This document shows positions 1 to 4,692 of a stretch of DNA of 7,687 nucleotides, piece by piece. This DNA comes from CAZGMJ01 sp964526785 (GTDB lineage Bacteria; Planctomycetota; Phycisphaerae; Sedimentisphaerales; Anaerobacaceae), in contig CAZGMJ010000121.1 of assembly GCA_964526785.1 (NCBI GenBank), positions 1 to 7,687 of the forward strand, given 5' to 3'. Positions within the stretch are counted from its first letter, which is position 1. Every line of letters starts with the position of its first letter. Below the pieces are notes generated by a model. The model did not search any database, had not been told where the DNA came from, and was given only the letters and a program-made list of their open reading frames with translations. The translations under genes were made by a program, and so were the position numbers.

Positions 1-556
1 TATCCTCGTCGAACTCTCCAATCCGCTTGCTTCGATTCCAGGTCGGCCCACCCCAGATAACAGTCTTAGGTAAAGACGCTGGCGACTTGCCGTTGACTAC
101 CCAAGATGCCACATCGCGAAGACGCCCGCTTCTTCCCGGGTTATCCCATACAAACAATCGTTTTGGCTTGTTCCATGTCTCGGTCGTGTACGCGGGGCTG
201 AAGCCATTAGCAGGCGGCTCGTCCGGCCATCTGACAACACCCAGGAGCTTTCTGTCTTCGTCGGTCAGCTCACGCTTCGGGTTGAGTTGCTCATGCTTAC
301 CGTTCAAGGTCAGCATATGGACGTGGTCCTTCAGGAAAGAACGCACCGTCGCCAGACGCGGCGAATAAACAATCAAGTGCTTCGGCATATTAAACTGCAC
401 TGCAAGTTGACCGTGAATTTCTGTACCGTCGACCAACTCGATCGCACATGGTTTCAATTCCAGTTCCTGGGCTTGCTCATCTGCCCGAGCCAGCGAAACT
501 CTCAGCGTCATCACACAGATCGTTAGTACCAGGGTTATTGAGAACATCTGCTTCAT
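1..556 (-). CDS. P1: secreted paralog, shared N-terminal module (3' end off window)
   Basis: The frame is open from the ATG at 556-554 to the left edge, giving 185 codons with no stop, so the C-terminus is missing. The start is fixed by a near-perfect Shine-Dalgarno five bases upstream. Residues 1-25 form a signal peptide (hydrophobic core SITLVLTICVMTL, likely cleavage after ARA). Residues 31-140 are the module shared with P2, P3 and P4: LKPC at 34-37, LVDGTE at 41-46, YSPRLATVRSFLK at 64-76, PAYTTETW at 121-128. By hand count it is 79/110 identical to P2 and 78/110 to P4. The linker IWGGPTWNRS (167-176) matches IWTGPSWGRS in P4, so P1 resembles P4 there more than P2 or P3. It starts 44 bases after the P2 stop, as the last visible gene of the operon. 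Its GC content is lower than P2's. Probably exported to the periplasm or cell surface; molecular function unknown. The presence of the central and C-terminal domains cannot be judged. Confidence 0.9.
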   Translation of the reverse strand, partial: MKQMFSITLVLTICVMTLRVSLARADEQAQELELKPCAIELVDGTEIHGQLAVQFNMPKHLIVYSPRLATVRSFLKDHVHMLTLNGKHEQLNPKRELTDEDRKLLGVVRWPDEPPANGFSPAYTTETWNKPKRLFVWDNPGRSGRLRDVASWVVNGKSPASLPKTVIWGGPTWNRSKRIGEFDED

Positions 557-560
557 GAGA

Positions 561-569
561 ACCTCCTTT
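561..569 (-). promoter_or_regulatory. Shine-Dalgarno of P1
   Basis: On the minus strand this reads AAAGGAGGT, nearly the full anti-16S complement, with five bases between GGAGG and the P1 ATG. It is the strongest ribosome binding site in the window and settles the P1 start. It suggests P1 is translated independently of P2. Confidence 0.8.
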
Positions 570-574
570 AAGGG

Positions 575-599
575 CGTGATCTATTTCGTGTATATCACG
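575..599 (-). other. Weak inverted repeat between P2 and P1
   Basis: CGTGAT (575-580) and ATCACG (594-599) are complementary six-base arms around a 13-base loop, just after the P2 stop. There is no T-run after it and the stem is short and AT-containing, so it is not a convincing terminator. It may be chance, or a minor processing or operator site. Confidence 0.2.
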
Positions 600-600
600 G

Positions 601-3024
601 TCAATGACTCAATGCGCCGGCGGGGATCAGCTGCCTGTCCTGACCGGGGCCTTTCCAATCGACTTCGAGCGACTCGCGACAATCCCTGGCCACGAGTCGG
701 ATGGGATGCCTGCCGCGTTCGAGGACGGCCTGCCCGGCGTGCGACTTCACAATCCGTTGCCGCGGCCCGCGTCCGGTGTTGTCCACCAAAAGCCGTTCGC
801 CGATGTGCAACTCGCTGTTGCTGTCGCTCGTCAGGTAGAAGGTCCAGATGCCCGGCTTGTCCACAGACACATAGCCGGTGAAGACGACGGAATGGCCTTC
901 GTCGGTTCGCATGCTCAGGCTTGGCGTCGGGACCACCCCGCGGGCCTCGGGCTCGCGATTGGCCAAGTCGCCGCGGTCCGTGTGGTGGTAGTCGTAACCC
1001 AAGCCGGGGCGCCCGCCCGATGGAGCATCGGACGGCCGGGGCGCCATCTGCTCAAACCGGTATCGTGCGCGGGCCTCTCTGCCCAGACGCTCGCCGTCCG
1101 CGCCAAAAGCGCGAGCCTTCAGGCTCGATGTCGAAGAGATCGTGACTGGCCCGCTGTAGAGCGGCGAATCGGCTTGGACGATCGTTCCGTCCAGCGTGTA
1201 GCGGATCTGACTGCGTTGCCCGTCCGGCAGGCGGACCTCGACCTCGAGGGTGCTGCCCTGGGCATAGACGCCCGGCGGCACGTCGATGACCGGGATCACT
1301 TCGTCGTGCCCATAGTTCCAGGCCGCGCCGGGCCACTGGTTCAGGACCGACCCGTCGCCGCCGATGTTCAAGTTCTTGGGAATCCGGGCGAACAACTCGT
1401 CCGGCTCAGCATGGTTGTTCGGCCCGAAGAAGACGTGCGTCCACTCGTTTCGCAGGTCCGGGTCCGCCAGCAGGATGCCGCGCTTGTGGAAATCGTCGAA
1501 GACCACGCCGTCGAAACGCACATCGCCGGCGAAAACGGCGTTGATCCGTCCTCGGTATTGCTCGGAGAAAAACCTCTTCTGCCTATCCGTCACGGGGGCG
1601 TCGCCGGCGCCCGCGCCCGCGCTTCCGAATCCATCCCGCTCGTGCCATCGCAGCACCAGCCTTGCCTCGGTCGGGTCCGCACTGTGGACGCGAACGCGGC
1701 CGGATTTCGTCACGGTCAAGCTGAAGTAGGCCGGCCAGTCGTGGCGCTCTTCTCGCCAACTCAGCCAGGGAACGCGATAGTAGGCGATCTGCCCCGGCTC
1801 GCCCGGCCCTCCCATCCGCACGCTTTCCTCGGCCTTCATGGAACGGATATCGCCCCACCAATCGTGGTAGCCGAGCCCAAGGGTGCAGTCGCATGTCAGC
1901 GGCCGCTCGGGCGTGCCCGCCGACAACGTCCCCATGACCAACATGTCGTTGCCCCCTTCGTTGGCGTGCTTGCCGAAGAACGACCCAGAATGCATGACCA
2001 GGACCGAACCCTCGGCGATGCTCTGCGTGCAGCGATTGCCGATGAGCATCTGGGCGTCCTCACCCAGGACCATCGTGCCGCGGCGGATGTGAAACTCGTC
2101 GGTGGTCGAGCTGGCACCGAGGAACTCGACGCTGGCTTGCGGATGTTTGAGGATCTGGATGTATCGGGCCACGCGCCGCATCACGCTGTCGTCATCGCCC
2201 TCGCCCAGTTCGAGGCCGGGCTTGTCGTTGAAGAAGAACGTGTGCTTGTCACCCATCGGGAAATACCCGTGCGACACGCGATGATCGCCTCGCTCGGCAA
2301 TCCACACGTTGCCGAGGACGCCGGGTGTGTTTCGCCCGTGAAATGTGGCGTTGTTCTCGACCGTGATGTGGCGGGCAGAGAAGATCGGCTGGAGGCGCGC
2401 CTGGTAGCTGCTGTCCGCTGCAGGTACCAGCAGGTCCGCGTTTCGGCCGAATAACACCTCCGCGCCCTCGACCTTCGGATCGGCCTGCCAGTCCACCTCG
2501 CCGGCGGACGGCTTGAACTTGCCCACGTGATCGACGGGGAGCTGCTTCACGGGCTTGCCGTTAACCAGCCAGTGCCCGGCCTGCTCGGCCCGGCCGCTGT
2601 CGCCGGGCGCAGCCCAGACCAACAGGTGGGTCGGCTTGTCCCACTGCTCCGTCGTGTAAGCCGGTTTGTGCCCTTTTTGCGGCGGAGCATCGGGCCAGTC
2701 AATTCGGCCGAGCAGTTGCTTATCGTAGGCAGTCAGCGCTCGCTTTGGGCTGAGCTGCTCGCGCTTGCCGTCGACGGTCAGCGCGTGGACATGTTCTTTC
2801 AGAAAAGAGCGTACCGTCGCCAGCCGCGGCGAATACACAATCAAGTGCTCTGGCATGTCGAACTGAACGGCCAGTTGGCCCTGGACTTCCGTCCCGTCCA
2901 CCAACTCGATCTTGCACGGCTTGAGCTCCAATTCGGGCGGGGCCTGCGCGAAAGCGGGAAGGGTGATGCCGATTATGGCGATCGCCAAGGTCGCGGCGGC
3001 CATGGGTTTCATTATGTGTGTCAT
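601..3024 (-). CDS. P2: multidomain secreted protein with beta-rich core, chitobiase-C-like and PA14-like domains
   Basis: 807 residues, ATG start with AAGGAG eight bases upstream. Residues 1-26 are a signal peptide (core AAATLAIAIIGITLPAFA, then QAPPE). Residues 31-140 are the module shared by all four paralogs (LKPC 34-37, YSPRLATVRSFLK 64-76). Residues about 135-550 are a beta-rich region with DLLVPAA (197-203), GNVWI (238-242), GDKHTFF (258-264), GTPERPLT (370-377) and the conserved H-AD-P--ARLVLRWH segment (447-461); this recalls G8 or parallel beta-helix surface proteins but is not a firm match. Residues about 584-657 are a chitobiase/hexosaminidase C-terminal-like (Fn3-associated) domain with IRYTLDGT and DSPLYSGPVTIS. 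Residues about 671-807 are PA14-like (GYVSVDKPGIWTFYLTSD, LLVDN, ERGRHPIRL, DWKGPG). A Gly/Ala-rich linker lies at 466-476. No catalytic residues are recognised; a surface glycan-binding or structural role is inferred. The module is closest to that of P3. Confidence 0.93.
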   Translation of the reverse strand: MTHIMKPMAAATLAIAIIGITLPAFAQAPPELELKPCKIELVDGTEVQGQLAVQFDMPEHLIVYSPRLATVRSFLKEHVHALTVDGKREQLSPKRALTAYDKQLLGRIDWPDAPPQKGHKPAYTTEQWDKPTHLLVWAAPGDSGRAEQAGHWLVNGKPVKQLPVDHVGKFKPSAGEVDWQADPKVEGAEVLFGRNADLLVPAADSSYQARLQPIFSARHITVENNATFHGRNTPGVLGNVWIAERGDHRVSHGYFPMGDKHTFFFNDKPGLELGEGDDDSVMRRVARYIQILKHPQASVEFLGASSTTDEFHIRRGTMVLGEDAQMLIGNRCTQSIAEGSVLVMHSGSFFGKHANEGGNDMLVMGTLSAGTPERPLTCDCTLGLGYHDWWGDIRSMKAEESVRMGGPGEPGQIAYYRVPWLSWREERHDWPAYFSLTVTKSGRVRVHSADPTEARLVLRWHERDGFGSAGAGAGDAPVTDRQKRFFSEQYRGRINAVFAGDVRFDGVVFDDFHKRGILLADPDLRNEWTHVFFGPNNHAEPDELFARIPKNLNIGGDGSVLNQWPGAAWNYGHDEVIPVIDVPPGVYAQGSTLEVEVRLPDGQRSQIRYTLDGTIVQADSPLYSGPVTISSTSSLKARAFGADGERLGREARARYRFEQMAPRPSDAPSGGRPGLGYDYHHTDRGDLANREPEARGVVPTPSLSMRTDEGHSVVFTGYVSVDKPGIWTFYLTSDSNSELHIGERLLVDNTGRGPRQRIVKSHAGQAVLERGRHPIRLVARDCRESLEVDWKGPGQDRQLIPAGALSH
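2701..2830. repeat. Near-identical block in P2, copy of 4340-4469
   Basis: Aligned by eye at a constant offset of 1639 bases, this 130-base block differs from 4340-4469 at only six positions. It contains a perfect 53-base match (2741-2793 equals 4380-4432), including synonymous third positions. It encodes part of the shared N-terminal module (about residues 66-108 of P2). Similarity falls quickly on the left-hand, downstream-coding side and beyond 2830. Confidence 0.85.
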
Positions 3025-3032
3025 GCGCGTCT

Positions 3033-3038
3033 CTCCTT
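3033..3038 (-). promoter_or_regulatory. Shine-Dalgarno of P2
   Basis: Minus strand AAGGAG, eight bases before the P2 ATG at 3024-3022. It lies in the 28-base gap after the P3 stop and supports this ATG over the in-frame methionines at residues 5 and 8. Confidence 0.75.
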
Positions 3039-3052
3039 GCTGACTTGGGTGA

Positions 3053-4660
3053 TCATTCGCCCGCCGTTGCCGGATGGTACCAATCCGCGGGCACGATGAG
3101 CTCGCGAACCAAGTCGGGCCACTTGGTGATCACATCATCGCGATCGCCGGCGCAACGGTCGCCGAACGTAACGTTGTTCCATTGTTCGACGATGGAGGGT
3201 TTTTCCAGCATCAAGCCGTTTTCAGCGAGATGGTTAAATATCACGTGTTCCAACAGCAAGTCGCCACAGACAGCGATGGTAATCAACTCAGGCATTTGCT
3301 TATAGCCGTCGAGCCGGGACTCGTACCAGGCGTTGTGGCGTTGATGCCAGTTGAACACGAGCCGTGCGTCGTACGGGTCAGCGGTGTGGACGATGATCTC
3401 GGTGTCGGGTCCGATGACCGCGCCGGGCACGCGTCCCTTCAGGCCTTGAAACCCGGCGGGCGCCTTGAAGCTGATGCCGAATTCGGCGCTGTCGGTGAGT
3501 GGGTGGTCCTCGGTGCCGGCCTCGATGCAGCCGTTGATGACCGCGTCCATGGCGCCGTGGCTGTACTTGAATCCGTAGCCGGACCCGGAGGCGTTGTGAG
3601 CCTTGCCGTACTCGGCGCCGGACATCAGTCGCAGTGTCGTGCCACGGCGGAAGTGCTGTTTGGACCGGGTGCCCGGCCAGAGCTGGCTGCCTTCGGCGAC
3701 GATAACGGTGCCGGCGGACAACTGGAAGTCGTCGCTGCTGGTGACCGTGCCGATGAACTCGACGGATGCATTGTTGCCCTTGCGCACGCGCAGGTACTGG
3801 GCGACGCAATAGCCGTCGTGGCCGGGCCCGGGATGCTCCTGGGGGATGATGTAGCCACCGCGCACGGTCTTGACGCCGGGCGAGTCGGGCGTGAGCGCCG
3901 GCTGATCGTTGAGGAAGAAGGTGTGCTTGTCGCCATGGAGGCGCAGCGAGAAGCGGGTGCGTGCGTAGCCGCCGCGTGGGATCCAGACGTTGCCGTTGAC
4001 CGCCGTCAACGCCGCGGCTTCGAACTTCGCCCCGTGCTCCACGGTCACGTGACGGCAGGGGAACTTGCCCGCCCGGCGACAGTGGTACTTCCTGGAGGCG
4101 GCGGGGACGAGGATGTCGGTGTCGGCGTGCCACCAGGTGTCGGTAAGCTTGCCGCTGTGTACGCTCCGCGGGTCGGGGGTGATTCGGCCTTCGGCCTCGA
4201 CGATGAGCCAGTTGTCCGCCGCGGTGAGCATGCCGCTCTTGCCCGGGTGCGCCCAGACCATCAAACGGCGGGGCGCCTGCCACGACTCAGCGGTGTATGC
4301 GGGCTTGCGCCCCTCGTTCGGCGGCGCATCGGGCCAGGCAATTCGGCCGAGCAGTTGCTTATCGTCGGCAGTCAGCGCCCGCTTTGGGCTGAGCTGCTCG
4401 CGCTTGCCGTCGACGGTCAGCGCGTGGACATGCTCCTTCAGAAATGAGCGCACCGTCGCCAGCCGCGGCGAGTAGACGATTACATGATCGGGCATCTCGA
4501 ACTGCACTGCGAGCTGTCCCTTGACGCGGGCGCCGTTCAACAACTCGATCGTGCAAGGTTTGAGCTGCAGTTCGGGCATATCATTGGCGTCGGCCTGTAT
4601 CGTGATGCAAACCAGCAGGCAGGCCAAAAGAGGCAACCTGGCGATTTTCGCATGATTCAT
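3053..4660 (-). CDS. P3: shorter secreted paralog lacking the C-terminal domains
   Basis: 535 residues from the ATG at 4660-4658. The frame extends 12 codons further to a TTG at 4696, but the methionine chosen starts a normal signal peptide (MNHAKIARLPLLACLLVC, cleavage probably after ADA) and avoids overlap with P4. Residues 30-139 are the shared module, 87/110 identical to P2 by hand count. The beta-rich region follows with TDILVPAA (181-188), GNVWI (223-227), GDKHTFFLND (243-252), ASVEFIGT (298-305), AGTEDHPLT (381-389) and H-ADPYDARLVFNWH (425-439). The protein ends soon after NNVTFGDRCAG (495-505), at the point where P2 and P4 continue into their chitobiase-C-like and PA14-like domains. 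Either these were lost or P3 is a core-only variant. It lies 32 bases after P4 and 28 bases before P2, so co-transcription is likely. Function unknown; probably exported. Confidence 0.92.
   Translation of the reverse strand: MNHAKIARLPLLACLLVCITIQADANDMPELQLKPCTIELLNGARVKGQLAVQFEMPDHVIVYSPRLATVRSFLKEHVHALTVDGKREQLSPKRALTADDKQLLGRIAWPDAPPNEGRKPAYTAESWQAPRRLMVWAHPGKSGMLTAADNWLIVEAEGRITPDPRSVHSGKLTDTWWHADTDILVPAASRKYHCRRAGKFPCRHVTVEHGAKFEAAALTAVNGNVWIPRGGYARTRFSLRLHGDKHTFFLNDQPALTPDSPGVKTVRGGYIIPQEHPGPGHDGYCVAQYLRVRKGNNASVEFIGTVTSSDDFQLSAGTVIVAEGSQLWPGTRSKQHFRRGTTLRLMSGAEYGKAHNASGSGYGFKYSHGAMDAVINGCIEAGTEDHPLTDSAEFGISFKAPAGFQGLKGRVPGAVIGPDTEIIVHTADPYDARLVFNWHQRHNAWYESRLDGYKQMPELITIAVCGDLLLEHVIFNHLAENGLMLEKPSIVEQWNNVTFGDRCAGDRDDVITKWPDLVRELIVPADWYHPATAGE
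4340..4469. repeat. Near-identical block in P3, copy of 2701-2830
   Basis: Partner of the block in P2: 124 of 130 bases match by direct comparison, with 53 consecutive identical bases at 4380-4432. The same stretch of P4 (around 6770-6890) encodes a similar protein but differs at many more bases, so protein conservation alone does not explain the P2/P3 match. Confidence 0.85.
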
Positions 4661-4669
4661 TATATCTTG

Positions 4670-4675
4670 CCTTTC
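4670..4675 (-). promoter_or_regulatory. Weak Shine-Dalgarno of P3
   Basis: Minus strand GAAAGG, nine bases before the ATG at 4660. It is less consensus-like and a little further away than the sites of P1, P2 and P4, so P3 may be translated less efficiently or partly by coupling to P4. Confidence 0.5.
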
Positions 4676-4692
4676 ATTGCTGCCGCGCGATT

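Noticed and set aside
27..526. Two short plus-strand frames (27-368 and 287-526)
   Set aside because: They are antisense to P1, whose minus-strand frame is open across the whole region with a strong Shine-Dalgarno, signal peptide and 72% identity to P2 in the module.
1594..1630. GC-rich short repeats (gcgccc units)
   Set aside because: They simply encode the Gly/Ala-rich linker of P2 and are too short and imperfect to be a separate repeat element. No CRISPR-like spacing, tRNA or insertion-sequence ends were seen in the window.
604..2454. 616-codon open frame on the plus strand
   Set aside because: It lies entirely antisense to P2, has no signal peptide or domain pattern, and is the usual shadow frame of GC-rich coding DNA. 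P2 has clear homology to its neighbours and recognisable domains.
3074..4447. 457-codon plus-strand frame, and similar ones at 4924-5844 and 6445-7341
   Set aside because: All are antisense to P3 or P4 (the last also to the hydrolase tail) and have low-complexity composition typical of reverse-complement reading. Their mutual similarity only mirrors that of the real paralogs.
4610..4660. Lipoprotein signal in P3 (LLAC at residues 11-14)
   Set aside because: The hydrophobic stretch before the Cys is only about five residues, too short for a lipoprotein signal; the hydrophobic core continues past it to a normal cleavage site after ADA.
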